From the NCBI GenBank assembly GCA_019359095.1, contig JAHHHZ010000035.1, positions 1 to 64,000 on the forward strand: a stretch of DNA of 64,000 nt. Reading direction: 5' to 3'. This document shows, piece by piece, positions 27,631 to 36,245 of the stretch; the stretch's first letter is position 1; each line of letters begins with the position of its first letter. The DNA comes from Pleurocapsa minor HA4230-MV1. GTDB lineage: Bacteria > Cyanobacteriota > Cyanobacteriia > Cyanobacteriales > Xenococcaceae. Both the position numbers and the translations under genes were made by a program. The notes beneath the pieces were generated by a model that saw nothing but the letters and a program-made list of their open reading frames with translations, made no database searches and had not been told where the DNA came from.

Positions 27631-28722
27631 ATGCCCAACATAACTGTTAATTTACCCCAAGATTCTTATGCGATCGCGATCGCGCCTGATAGTCTCAAGC
27701 AGTTGGGTAGTCAGATGAAACAAATAAATTTGGGCAATAAAGTATTAGTAATCTCTAACCCAGAGATCTTTGCTCATTATGGCGAAACCTGTCTTAACTC
27801 ACTTAAAGAAGCTGGTTTTGATACCTATACTCATTTGATACCTGCGGGAGAATCACATAAACATCTTCAGTCAATTCAAGCAGTGTATGATGTTGCTCAG
27901 GCTAACCATTTAGAACGATCTTCTACCTTTGTAGCTTTAGGTGGGGGAGTGATTGGCGATATGACGGGATTTGCCGCAGCAACTTGGTTGAGAGGAGTTA
28001 ATTTTGTTCAGGTGCCTACTTCTTTGCTGTCAATTGTCGATGCTTCTGTCGGCGGAAAGACAGGGGTTAATCATCCCCAGGGAAAAAACCTCATCGGTGC
28101 TTTTTATCAGCCAAAACTAGTGGCGATCGACCCAAATTTATTACAAACCCTACCTCTTCAAGAATTTCGTGCAGGAATGGCAGAGGTGATTAAATATGGC
28201 GTGATTTGGGACGCAGATCTATTCACTAAACTAGAGCAACACGATCGACTCGATTCACTAGAGCATGTAGGGAGTAACCTACTAGAAACCATTGTGACGC
28301 GCTCTTGTCAGGCAAAAGCTGAAGTAGTCGGTCAAGATGAAAAAGAAGCAGGATTACGGGCAATTCTCAACTATGGACATACCATTGGTCATGCGGTAGA
28401 AAGCCTAACTCACTATCAACAGTTTGTGCATGGGGAAGCCGTAGCAATTGGCATGGTTGCAGCTGGAAAAATTGCCGTAGAGATGAACTTGTGGAGACAG
28501 GCAGAAGCAGATCGTCAAAATGCTTTAATAATTAAGGCAGGATTACCGACAGAAATTCCTCAGCAGTTAGCGATCGCCGATATCTTAGAAACAATTAAAA
28601 GCGACAAAAAAGTAAGCGCAGGAAAAGTACGCTTTATCTTGCCAACGGCGATCGGCAAAGTTATTATTACAGACCAAGTTACACCAGAAATTATTGAGCA
28701 AGCTCTAAGCTCTAAGCTTTAA
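27631..28722 (+). CDS. aroB: 3-dehydroquinate synthase
   Basis: AroB converts DAHP to 3-dehydroquinate, step two of the shikimate pathway, using NAD+ and a divalent metal. The 363 residues give full family length. Visible landmarks: [20 protein letters not shown] (NAD/phosphate region), [20 protein letters not shown], the metal ligands E in [10 protein letters not shown] and the histidines of [11 protein letters not shown] and HGEAVAIGM. The last residues (ALSSKL) and TAA stop are encoded by a heptamer repeat array, so the natural C-terminus has probably been replaced. No other aro gene is near. Confidence 0.97.
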   Translation: MPNITVNLPQDSYAIAIAPDSLKQLGSQMKQINLGNKVLVISNPEIFAHYGETCLNSLKEAGFDTYTHLIPAGESHKHLQSIQAVYDVAQANHLERSSTFVALGGGVIGDMTGFAAATWLRGVNFVQVPTSLLSIVDASVGGKTGVNHPQGKNLIGAFYQPKLVAIDPNLLQTLPLQEFRAGMAEVIKYGVIWDADLFTKLEQHDRLDSLEHVGSNLLETIVTRSCQAKAEVVGQDEKEAGLRAILNYGHTIGHAVESLTHYQQFVHGEAVAIGMVAAGKIAVEMNLWRQAEADRQNALIIKAGLPTEIPQQLAIADILETIKSDKKVSAGKVRFILPTAIGKVIITDQVTPEIIEQALSSKL

Positions 28723-28730
28723 GCTCTAAG
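28701..28730. repeat. heptamer tandem repeat (AGCTCTA)n containing the aroB stop
   Basis: AGCTCTA/AGCTTTA units span the aroB terminus, and the TAA comes from AGCTTTAAG. A second heptamer run (TACTGTT/CACTGTT/TACTGCT) follows at 28746-28772. Confidence 0.85.
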
Positions 28731-28791
28731 TTTTTAATCAACTACCTACTGTTCACTGTTTACTGCTTACTCAAAAAATGTCTTTAGAACC

Positions 28792-29034
28792 ATGTCTTTA
28801 GAACCTTGTAATGTTTGCGGTGTTCTTAATGCCGAAGGAACAGAAATTTGTTTAAGCTGTGGCTATCCCACTAAAGGAAATAAAAGACCAGCGATTTTTC
28901 GTTGGGTGGCGATCGCTTTAATTATTTGTTTTGCTCTACCGTTCATCTCAGGGTTAATTAACTGGATTTTATGGCAATTAAAGCCAGAATCGCCCTCAAA
29001 TCAACCTCAAGTTTCGGTAATTCAAAATATCTAA
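28792..29034 (+). CDS. zinc-ribbon membrane protein, 80 residues
   Basis: An N-terminal zinc ribbon with two CxxC knuckles (CNVCG and CLSCG, 14 residues apart) is joined by a basic linker to one transmembrane helix (about 36-62, WVAIALIICFALPFISGLI) and a short polar tail. Its function is unknown. The start is uncertain: ATGTCTTTAGAACC occurs twice in tandem (28778 and 28792). The first copy runs into a stop after seven codons, so the second is the usable one. Confidence 0.7.
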   Translation: MSLEPCNVCGVLNAEGTEICLSCGYPTKGNKRPAIFRWVAIALIICFALPFISGLINWILWQLKPESPSNQPQVSVIQNI

Positions 29035-29075
29035 GGTTAAGATGTGACGAGAGTTTATATATTTGATTTCTCGCA

Positions 29076-30413
29076 GTGATTAGAGACATAGATAGTTCGG
29101 CTCGGCAGACAATTATTCAACAACACAATCTCGTCTATGAATATCTGCGCCAAGGTGCTACTAGCCAAACGCCTCCAGAGTTGATTCAAAAGTTTCAGCA
29201 GTTGTTGCAACAAGCTAAAAACGATGAGCCTCAAGTATCTAAAGCACTAGAGAAGATAATCTTTGCTCAAGAGTCACAATTTGATTCGTTTCTCAGCCAA
29301 TGTTTTTATACAATTTTAGCTGACTGGCTAAATCAGCCAGAGTCAAGAGTTTATGTTGGTCAACTGCTAAATACTTTAGATATCGTCTGCCAATCCAGCT
29401 CTTATAATCGCAGTCGAAAACAGTTAATTCAACTAATTAAAAACTATCAGCAGTCAGAATCTTATCAACAGCTAAAGTTGCTCGTTGCTCTAATTTACCC
29501 AGGATCGGCGATCGCTAAAAATTTAGATAACTCTCTAGTCACTAACGAGTCAACAGGTAACAGCAATAGTCCGTTAACCTCAATCATTAACACTTATTTA
29601 ATCCGCTATACCTATTTATATCCATATTTTTTGCCTCAAGATCTCAAAATACAGCATCTGATGGAGCAGATCGAGCAACTACAGAAGCATCGTCAACAAG
29701 ACTTTGAAATTCTCTTATCCAGACACATTATTTATCGCTTTCGACTCAAGCAGCTTGCCAAAATGAAGATGATGGCAACAAGTGCTGGAAAAATGATCAC
29801 CAAAGTTAATAATCCTAGTTTACTATCCGAAAAAGCCTTTCAAATTGCTTTACAACAGTACGTTGGTAAAATCGAGCAAAACAGTACTCTCTTAGAGCGA
29901 TCGCAACGCTTTGTCGCTGAAAACCAATATCGTCCCACTTACCAAGTCTTCAAACAAGATTTGCACCATTTCTTAGCCAATAATATCAAGCCGAGAAATA
30001 GTACCTATCAGTTTTCTCGCCTGCTAGAACAAAAATTAGTTGATATTTTCCCCCAAGCTAACGAAAAACCCCTCAATCAGACTCAGATTCTCCAAACTTG
30101 TCGGCAATTGTTTAGCTTTTTGATTCCCGATCCTAGATTAAATAATAATCGCGATCAATTTGCTGAGTTGTTAGCTAATTTAGGTACAGCACAAGCAATG
30201 ATGATCTTAATTAAAATTACGCTGATTTGCCCTGAATCAAAAGCCGACTTAGAGAAAAAAATCTGTCTGATTGCCACGTACTATCAACATCAAACTATTC
30301 AACAAAATCCTTGGTTGCTCAAAAGTTTAGAACATTTATTAATTGCTTTTAGCATCTATTTTGGCAAAATCGATGTTTCCATTGTTAAATCAGCACTTAG
30401 CAGTGAACAATGA
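29076..30413 (+). CDS. conserved cyanobacterial hypothetical protein, 445 residues
   Basis: The protein appears all-helical and soluble, with a GTG start. Q- and L-rich helices run through the whole chain (LIQKFQQLLQQAKNDEPQVS; MEQIEQLQKHRQQDFEILLS). I do not recognise a domain. It follows the zinc-ribbon membrane protein by 41 bases and may share its operon. The final residues SALSSEQ and the TGA lie in a heptamer repeat array, so the C-terminus is repeat-derived. Confidence 0.7.
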   Translation: MIRDIDSSARQTIIQQHNLVYEYLRQGATSQTPPELIQKFQQLLQQAKNDEPQVSKALEKIIFAQESQFDSFLSQCFYTILADWLNQPESRVYVGQLLNTLDIVCQSSSYNRSRKQLIQLIKNYQQSESYQQLKLLVALIYPGSAIAKNLDNSLVTNESTGNSNSPLTSIINTYLIRYTYLYPYFLPQDLKIQHLMEQIEQLQKHRQQDFEILLSRHIIYRFRLKQLAKMKMMATSAGKMITKVNNPSLLSEKAFQIALQQYVGKIEQNSTLLERSQRFVAENQYRPTYQVFKQDLHHFLANNIKPRNSTYQFSRLLEQKLVDIFPQANEKPLNQTQILQTCRQLFSFLIPDPRLNNNRDQFAELLANLGTAQAMMILIKITLICPESKADLEKKICLIATYYQHQTIQQNPWLLKSLEHLLIAFSIYFGKIDVSIVKSALSSEQ

Positions 30414-30482
30414 GCAATGAACAGTGAACAATGAGCAGCGAACAATGAGCGATCAGCAATCAGTAATTAATAATCAGTAATT
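30396..30482. repeat. long degenerate heptamer array
   Basis: About a dozen 7-base units (AACAATG, AGCAATG, AACAGTG, AGCAGCG, then AGTAATT types) run from inside the end of the 445-residue gene to the stop of the convergent MBL gene at 30486. Confidence 0.85.
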
Positions 30483-30485
30483 AGT

Positions 30486-31181
30486 TTAAATTGCTTCTGT
30501 AGAGCGTAATGCCATTAAATCTAATTGAGACAATTGTTCATAGGCGTTGTCTAGATAGCCTTGTCCGCGCAGGTAGCCTGTGTTTGCCCCAGGCATAATA
30601 TATTTAAGGGTTTTAGAGTCAAAGCGATCGCGTAAATCAGCAATACTATTTAACTGTCGCCTCCAGTGGAAAGTTTTGGCAGTTCGTAAGGGAACAATTT
30701 CCGCTGGAGATTTGGGTAGTAAATGTCTTCCTGTAAATAATATTCCGCCCTGTTGTCGATAGTAAAGGCAGCTAGAGCCAGGAGAATGTCCAGGAGTCCA
30801 AATTAATTCTAAATCTGGGCTAATAGTCAAACTCCCAGCAAAGGATGTTACCTCCACCTCTGGCAAAAGGTAAGCTTCTTGCTCTTGAACAATTACTTGG
30901 CAACCCCAAGACTGCTGCATTTGTAGAACATGCTTACCAATGCCTCCTCGATGACTAATAATTAACGCCTGAATTCCTCCCTGAGACTGGATAAATTCCT
31001 GATTGACTTCATTCCAAGCAGGACAATCGAAGAGAATATTGCCAATTTTATCTACAATTAAATAAGATGTAGCACCTAAAGTATCTCGATTAGGTGTAAA
31101 CGCAAATATTCCTGGCACAATGAGGCGGGGAATTTTAGTGTTACCAGGACTAGCGGTTATTTCTGTCAAGTTTTGGGGCAT
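30486..31181 (-). CDS. MBL-fold hydrolase-like protein with degenerate metal site
   Basis: The 231 residues have the metallo-beta-lactamase order: LGATSYLIVDKIGNILFDCP, LIISHRGGIGK, WTPGHSPGSSCLYY, GILFTGRHLL and a final MPGANTGYLRG. The family metal motif HxHxDH is reduced to SHRGGIGK (only the first His remains). The downstream His of TPGHSPGS is kept, and the FTGDxL aspartate is replaced (FTGRHL). Hydrolase activity is therefore doubtful and a structural or ligand-binding role is possible. It is a single gene between two convergent or divergent neighbours. Confidence 0.85.
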   Translation of the reverse strand: MPQNLTEITASPGNTKIPRLIVPGIFAFTPNRDTLGATSYLIVDKIGNILFDCPAWNEVNQEFIQSQGGIQALIISHRGGIGKHVLQMQQSWGCQVIVQEQEAYLLPEVEVTSFAGSLTISPDLELIWTPGHSPGSSCLYYRQQGGILFTGRHLLPKSPAEIVPLRTAKTFHWRRQLNSIADLRDRFDSKTLKYIMPGANTGYLRGQGYLDNAYEQLSQLDLMALRSTEAI

Positions 31182-31307
31182 TCTATCAACTAAAGGTAAT
31201 TTAAATAATTGTTTAATTGCACTTGTATTTTATATTCTTATACTCAATCTACAGTCCAAAATAATAATTGAGCAAGAATCCTCAAAACAGATTCGGAATG
31301 TTTGTTT

Positions 31308-32807
31308 ATGAAACTCTGGTTAGTTTTAATTCTTTTAAGCCCCATCGCCTACTTGATAGTCGATCGCAGCATCAAGCATAAAACCACTACTCCTGTTTGG
31401 TTATGTTGGTTGGTAATTATGATGCCATCCTTTATTTGGACTGCTTGGACTTATATTTTTGGTGAATCACAGCCTTTGCCTTTTCTAGTTTACCTGGTGC
31501 CTTTGATTGTCTGTCCTGTGCTATATGGTTGGTTAGTTCAGCGAGGCAAGATCGAGGATATGAGTAATAAAAATAAAACATCAGCCGATCCTCAAGAGCA
31601 AAAAACCCCGATCATGGAAGAAGTGTTGCCGACAATCCCACCCCGTCCAATTAATAGTCAGGAAGAAACAACTTTACGTAACTGTTTTCCCTGGAATATT
31701 TATTATCTCCAAAACATCGATTATCGCCCCCAAGCAATCTTTTGTCGTGGCACCCTCAAAACTATTCCCGACAAAGCCTACGACGAGATTAAAGACAATG
31801 TTGAGCAGGCTTTTGGCGATCGCTTTTTCCTGATTTTTCAAGAAAGCTTTAAAGGTAAGCCCTTTTTTGCCCTAGTTCCCAATCCTGAAGCCAAAGCGAG
31901 CGAACAAGGAATGGTGCAGAATGATGTACGCCTGGGATTTGCCCTGTTGCTATTTTTGATCACTTTGTTAACAACTACAGTTGCGGGGGTCACAATTGAT
32001 GGTTCATCCGCTGAAGATATTTGGTCGAATCCTCAATCTTTAGTTCGGGGACTGAGCTATAGTTTACCTTTGCTGTTAATTATTGCCATTCAAAAGTTTA
32101 GCCACTATTTTATGGCGCTTCACTATAAAATTCGCACAACTCTGCCCTATTTTATTCCGTTTCCCTTTTTACTAGATAGCTTTTCTTTAGGCACTTTAGG
32201 GGCAATTTTGCAAAGGCGATCGCCGATGCCTAATCGTAAAGCTCTATTTGATACGGCAATTATAAGTTGTTTATCAAGTCTAGTGGTAATTGTTCCTGTA
32301 TTGCTCTGGGGATTATCCCTCTCAGAAGTTGTTCCCCTCAAAGAATCATCGGCGTTTGATATTCAGGCTCAAGATCCGCGCCTCTCCTTTTTGCTCAGCC
32401 TGTTGGCAAAACTAGCTTTGGGTTCAGCTTTAATACCCGAAATGGGTATTCGGCTACATCCTTTAGCAATGGCGGGATGTGTCGGTTTATTTATTACCGC
32501 TATCAATTTGATGCCGATTGGACAGTTAGATGGAGGTCATATTATGCACGCGGTTTTTGGTCAAAAGATGGCGATCGCCGTTGGTCAAATTGCGCGTATC
32601 CTCGCCTTACTTTTTGCTCTAATTCATCCTTATTTTTGGGTTTGGACAATTATCATGTGGCTAATTCCCCTAGTCGATCAACCTGCCTTAAATGATGTAA
32701 CTGAACTAGACAATAAACGCGATTTACTGGGCTTATTTGCTTTAGCTTTATTGATTGTCATTATCTTGCCTCTTCCTAGTGCGATCGGCAATTGGCTTAA
32801 TATCTAG
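31308..32807 (+). CDS. site-2 protease (M50) homologue lacking HExxH
   Basis: This is an about 499-residue polytopic membrane protein. N-terminal helices (about 3-20, 28-48 and 55-75) are followed by a cytosolic segment (FPWNIYYLQNIDYRPQAIFC) typical of the cyanobacterial/plastid EGY group, and then the M50 membrane core. The late motif LMPIGQLDGGHIMHAVFG is intact, but the zinc/catalytic HELGH is replaced by QKFSHYF, losing the first His and the catalytic Glu. It is predicted proteolytically inactive, like plant EGY3. I prefer ATG 31308 to the TTG at 31302. Confidence 0.85.
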   Translation: MKLWLVLILLSPIAYLIVDRSIKHKTTTPVWLCWLVIMMPSFIWTAWTYIFGESQPLPFLVYLVPLIVCPVLYGWLVQRGKIEDMSNKNKTSADPQEQKTPIMEEVLPTIPPRPINSQEETTLRNCFPWNIYYLQNIDYRPQAIFCRGTLKTIPDKAYDEIKDNVEQAFGDRFFLIFQESFKGKPFFALVPNPEAKASEQGMVQNDVRLGFALLLFLITLLTTTVAGVTIDGSSAEDIWSNPQSLVRGLSYSLPLLLIIAIQKFSHYFMALHYKIRTTLPYFIPFPFLLDSFSLGTLGAILQRRSPMPNRKALFDTAIISCLSSLVVIVPVLLWGLSLSEVVPLKESSAFDIQAQDPRLSFLLSLLAKLALGSALIPEMGIRLHPLAMAGCVGLFITAINLMPIGQLDGGHIMHAVFGQKMAIAVGQIARILALLFALIHPYFWVWTIIMWLIPLVDQPALNDVTELDNKRDLLGLFALALLIVIILPLPSAIGNWLNI

Positions 32808-32907
32808 TTCAATTTGAGATCTAATTACAAAAAGATCGCTCTACTTGAAAATATTCAAAGCGATCGCTTTTTACTAGAGTGTAATCGCAATTTGTTATTT
32901 TAAATGT

Positions 32908-33138
32908 ATGGAATTCGAGTGGGATAATAATAAAGAAATGGACGATGAATTACGTCCCGAATACGATTTAGCTCAACTTCCAAGAGGAGTTAAAGGTAAA
33001 TATACAGAACGTTATCGTCAAGGAACAAACTCGATCTTGTTAGAACCTGATGTTGCTCAAGCATTCCCTAACGCTCAATCAGTCAACGAAGCATTGAGAC
33101 TGTTGATTAAATTAGCTAAATCTCAAATTGAAATCTAA
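32908..33138 (+). CDS. antitoxin-like protein (CopG/BrnA group), possible toxin-start fusion
   Basis: The protein has 76 residues. From residue about 11, MDDELRPEYDLAQLPRGVKG matches small cyanobacterial antitoxins with a C-terminal helix (VNEALRLLIKLAKS). The preceding MEFEWDNNK is the typical opening of BrnT toxins. So the gene may be a deletion fusion that kept a toxin start and the antitoxin body, or translation may begin at the internal ATG at 32938. No complete toxin gene is adjacent. Confidence 0.65.
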   Translation: MEFEWDNNKEMDDELRPEYDLAQLPRGVKGKYTERYRQGTNSILLEPDVAQAFPNAQSVNEALRLLIKLAKSQIEI

Positions 33139-33257
33139 TTACAAGGCGATCGCTCTATCTGAGTATCCCTTTGTTTTTGTCTAACTTCAGAGAATAATTG
33201 AAGTATAGAAAACATTGCCTGTACTAAAATGAAAAATATTTAATACCCTACAATTTA

Positions 33258-33580
33258 ATGCCTCAGTTACCCGTAATTACAGAACATATTGAAATAACTC
33301 CTGATACTTGTGGAGGAAAACCTGTATTGCGGGACATCGCATTAAGGTGCAAGATATTGTCATCTGGCATGAAAAAATGGGTATGTCACCAGATGAAATC
33401 GTTTCCAGCTACTCTACTATTAACTTGTCTGATGTGTATGCTGCCTTAGCTTATTATCACGATCATCTTGAAGAAATTAGACAACATATTAAAGAAGACG
33501 AAGAATATATTAAAAAGTTACGAGCAAACACTTCTTCTCTAGTTCAACCTAATATGTTGGGCAAAGTTGAATTTATTTAA
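33258..33580 (+). pseudogene. DUF433 antitoxin-like gene with one-base deletion
   Basis: Frame 1 (from ATG 33258) reads MPQLPVITEHIEITPDTCGG and K-P. From about 33324 homology continues in another frame as CIAGHRIKVQDIVIWHEKMG and then LSDVYAALAYYHDHLEEI. Restoring one T after CCT at 33321-33323 gives GGKPCIAGHRI, the DUF433 signature. The usual partner toxin (DUF5615) is absent downstream, consistent with decay. A shorter product from an internal ATG at 33308 would lack the N-terminal strand. Confidence 0.75.
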
Positions 33581-33642
33581 AATGCGATCGCCAGATCTGC
33601 CAAAATCTGACTTATCTAACCAGGAACATCCAAAACGTAAAA

Positions 33643-34050
33643 TTAAGCAATTTCTCTAACTAGAGCTACTTTTCCATAGCGAGGATCTATTTCTAAAGCC
33701 TGGATCTCTAAAGTGTGATGATTAAAAGGTGCTTTATAGGTTATCGTTTCATTGGGTTGTAGAGATAAACACAAGGCAAAAATCTCTAATCTATATTGCT
33801 GCGGAATAAAGTTTTCTTCTCCCATTTCCAGCACAATCTGATTCAAAAAAGCCAGCTCGCCAGTGTTGTTAATAATACTTGCGGGAACGTTAAGACTATC
33901 GCACCATCTCAATGCCAGAAACCACTTAGCGTCACTCAATCGGTTATAGATTTTCTCTGGTTTTGGGTGCGGGAAAATTTTATACCCTGAATCAACAGCA
34001 ACAATTGTGCCACCTAAGAAACCACAGATCATTCCAAGGCGATCGCTCAT
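33643..34050 (-). CDS. hypothetical protein, 135 residues
   Basis: A soluble protein opens MSDRLGMICGFLGGTIVAVD and closes YGKVALVREIA. It has a predicted mixture of strands and helices, with no signal peptide and no motif I recognise. Good codon usage and length, and no competing frame, support it being real. It is divergent from the globin gene. Confidence 0.6.
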   Translation of the reverse strand: MSDRLGMICGFLGGTIVAVDSGYKIFPHPKPEKIYNRLSDAKWFLALRWCDSLNVPASIINNTGELAFLNQIVLEMGEENFIPQQYRLEIFALCLSLQPNETITYKAPFNHHTLEIQALEIDPRYGKVALVREIA

Positions 34051-34294
34051 TCAATCTTACTCCTAGAAAACCAAGACAATTTTAGTTTAAATACAAATTA
34101 AATACAAAAAGCTATATTTTTCAGCTCAGGCAGATCGAGAATTGCGAGCGCTTAACCCAATCATGTTTACGAGTGTATACGCGATCGCTACTCTAAATCA
34201 TAACAACTCTTTACTGAGACTAAATTTTAGCCAGGAGATACGGTATTAAAATTAGTAGCTAGTATTCACCCTCACTTTCTCAAAGTAAATTCTT

Positions 34295-34738
34295 ATGACT
34301 CAGGCAATCAGTCAGCACACGATTGATATTGTTAAATCTACCGCTCCTATTATTAAAGAACATGGTAAAACTATTACCTCTCGGATGTATGAAATCATGT
34401 TTGAGAATCACCCCGAAGTTAAAGCGCAGTTTGATATGTCGGCACAGGCTAATGGTACTCAACCAGCTAAACTGGCAACCGCAGTCTATGCCTACGCAAC
34501 TCAAATCGACAATCTCGGAGCCTTAAAAACAGCAGTGGATAAAATTGCTCATCGTCATGTAGCTACCCAAGTTTTACCAGAACAATATCCCGTCGTCGGG
34601 GAGTGTTTATTACAAGCAATTCAAGATGTCTTGGGAGATGCAGCAACGCCAGAAGTTATGACTGCCTGGAGCGAAGCCTATCAAGCTTTGGCGGAAATAT
34701 TTATCAACCGAGAACAACAAATTTATCAAAATGTTTGA
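34295..34738 (+). CDS. single-domain bacterial hemoglobin
   Basis: The 147 residues match the globin domain of flavohemoglobins and Vitreoscilla-type hemoglobins: IKEHGKTITSRMYEIMFENH, then FDMS, then the proximal-His segment KIAHRHVATQVLPEQYPVVG, and helix H YQALAEIFINREQQIY. There is no reductase domain, so it needs an external reductase. Likely roles are oxygen or nitric-oxide handling. A FeoC-like regulator follows 192 bases downstream. Confidence 0.93.
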   Translation: MTQAISQHTIDIVKSTAPIIKEHGKTITSRMYEIMFENHPEVKAQFDMSAQANGTQPAKLATAVYAYATQIDNLGALKTAVDKIAHRHVATQVLPEQYPVVGECLLQAIQDVLGDAATPEVMTAWSEAYQALAEIFINREQQIYQNV

Positions 34739-34930
34739 AATTATTAATCAACTAAATAATCAGCAAAAGTTAATTGCAATTTTTGTAGCCTTGATTAAGA
34801 AACGTATCACAATGTAAAAGGATCGATAATTTCTACCTCAAATATTAAAACAAAATTTAGAATTGTAGCGATAATTTCAACCTGAAATTACTTGGTAATT
34901 TTTAAGTAAAGTTTTAATTGAGGTTTTAAC

Positions 34931-35155
34931 ATGAATTTAAAGGAACTACAAGATTTTGTTTATGATTTTCGTCGCGTATCCTTAGCAGAAATGAAGCTTT
35001 ATCTACAAGTTGATGGAGAAACTCTTAGCGCGATGCTTAACGGGTTAATTACTCAGGGTTTAGTGCAAAAATCGCCAACGACAGAAGAGTGCAAAACCTG
35101 TCAAAAGTGTGAGGCGGAGGAAATTGAATTTTATGAATGGGTTGAAAGTATTTAG
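34931..35155 (+). CDS. FeoC-like winged-helix regulator
   Basis: The 74 residues form a winged-helix fold: LKELQDFVYDFRRVSLAEMK, then QVDGETLSAMLNGLITQGLV. A wing carries three cysteines (CKTCQKC), the spot where FeoC proteins hold an iron-sulfur or redox-sensing cluster. FeoC normally accompanies FeoA/FeoB ferrous-iron transporters, but none is here. Proximity to a globin and, elsewhere in the window, an FTR1-type permease hints at iron or oxygen sensing. Confidence 0.8.
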   Translation: MNLKELQDFVYDFRRVSLAEMKLYLQVDGETLSAMLNGLITQGLVQKSPTTEECKTCQKCEAEEIEFYEWVESI

Positions 35156-35306
35156 TACTTAAAGATTTAATTGACAGTGAAGTAGCGATCGCCAAAAATG
35201 GATCTCGATCCATCGCCTAAGTTTGTTAAATTAATTAATTATTGGCAGGACAACTAGTTATGCTACTAGATGGTTCTACAGATTAATTAAGGAAATTAGA
35301 TCGACA

Positions 35307-36083
35307 ATGAAGCGAGAAGAATTATTAAAGCGTGTAGAAAATAAAGCAGAGATTTCCCGCGTAATCGATCGAGCCGAGCAAGCAATTAAAAATTGGGAGG
35401 TAGTCGTTACTGATTTTTTATCTCCCCCCGTACTGGCAGAAGTAGAGTCACTTTTGCAAAATCTCACCGAAATTGAAGCTTTACCTTGGGGTGGCTATCC
35501 TCAAGCAGAAAGACAGCGAATTGCCTTATCTCGCCCCGATCTTCCTCTAGATGAATCTCAAATTCCCCTAGCTGCTTTGGATATTGCGGGTAACTTCCTA
35601 TTCGATCCTGCTACCCATAGAGACTTTTTAGGTTCGCTGTTAGGTACAGGTATTGTCCGAGATAAGGTAGGAGATATCATTGTTTTGGGTGAAAGAGGCG
35701 CACAGGCGATAGTTGTTCCCGAAATGGTAGACTTTTTAACCTCTTCCTTAACGCAAGTAAGATCTGTAGCGGTGAAAACTCAACAGATCGACTTTAGCGA
35801 GTTAAAAATTCGCCCACCACAAAAAAAAGAAATGACTACTGTAGAAGCCTCAATGCGTTTAGATGCGATCGCTTCAGCAGGTTTTGGCATATCTCGTAGT
35901 AAAATGGCAGACGCTATCTCTCATAAAGATGTCCGTGTCAACTGGAAAGAAATTACCCAATCTAGCTACAACGTCAAAGCAGGGGATTTAATTGCCGTAC
36001 GGGGGAAAGGTAGATTAGAAATCGGCGAGGTATCTGTAACCAAGAAAGAGCGCTATCGCGTTAACCTAGTACGCTATAAGTAA
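35307..36083 (+). CDS. photosystem II S4-domain RNA-binding protein
   Basis: The 258 residues belong to the YlmH-like cyanobacterial/plastid family named photosystem II S4 protein. The N-terminal domain reads MKREELLKRVENKAEISRVI and RAEQAIKNWEVVVTDFLSPP. The C-terminal S4 RNA-binding domain (about 180-240) is MRLDAIASAGFGISRSKMAD, DVRVNWKEI, V-KAGDLIAVRGKGRL. The precise RNA target is unknown; the family is probably tied to PSII biogenesis or translation. It is followed by queF after a repeat-bearing gap. Confidence 0.93.
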   Translation: MKREELLKRVENKAEISRVIDRAEQAIKNWEVVVTDFLSPPVLAEVESLLQNLTEIEALPWGGYPQAERQRIALSRPDLPLDESQIPLAALDIAGNFLFDPATHRDFLGSLLGTGIVRDKVGDIIVLGERGAQAIVVPEMVDFLTSSLTQVRSVAVKTQQIDFSELKIRPPQKKEMTTVEASMRLDAIASAGFGISRSKMADAISHKDVRVNWKEITQSSYNVKAGDLIAVRGKGRLEIGEVSVTKKERYRVNLVRYK

Positions 36084-36167
36084 AAGCGATCGGCTATCAG
36101 CCAAAACAGTTCGAGTCGCATCACTATAATAATCCCATGGAGGAAACATGTTAACCCCTTTGCGTCT

Positions 36168-36205
36168 TTGTCCTAAAGGATTAGCTTCGCGTCCGTCTTT
36201 GCGCG
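36168..36205. repeat. small dispersed repeat
   Basis: TCCTAAAGGATTAGCTTCGC and neighbouring bases lie in the short spacer before queF. The same 20 bases occur at about 37882-37901. It has a palindromic TCCTAAAGGA core. Confidence 0.7.
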
Positions 36206-36245
36206 AGATAATTCCTTATAATCTCAACCATTACTTAAACCTAAA

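Noticed and set aside
32820-32876. Intrinsic terminator after the site-2 protease homologue
   Set aside because: GATCGCT...AGCGATC pairing relies on HIP1 octamers that are everywhere, with a long loop; not distinctive.
36084-36245. preQ1 riboswitch before queF
   Set aside because: No compact pseudoknot with the expected A-rich tail and C-rich loop is present; a dispersed repeat fills the leader.
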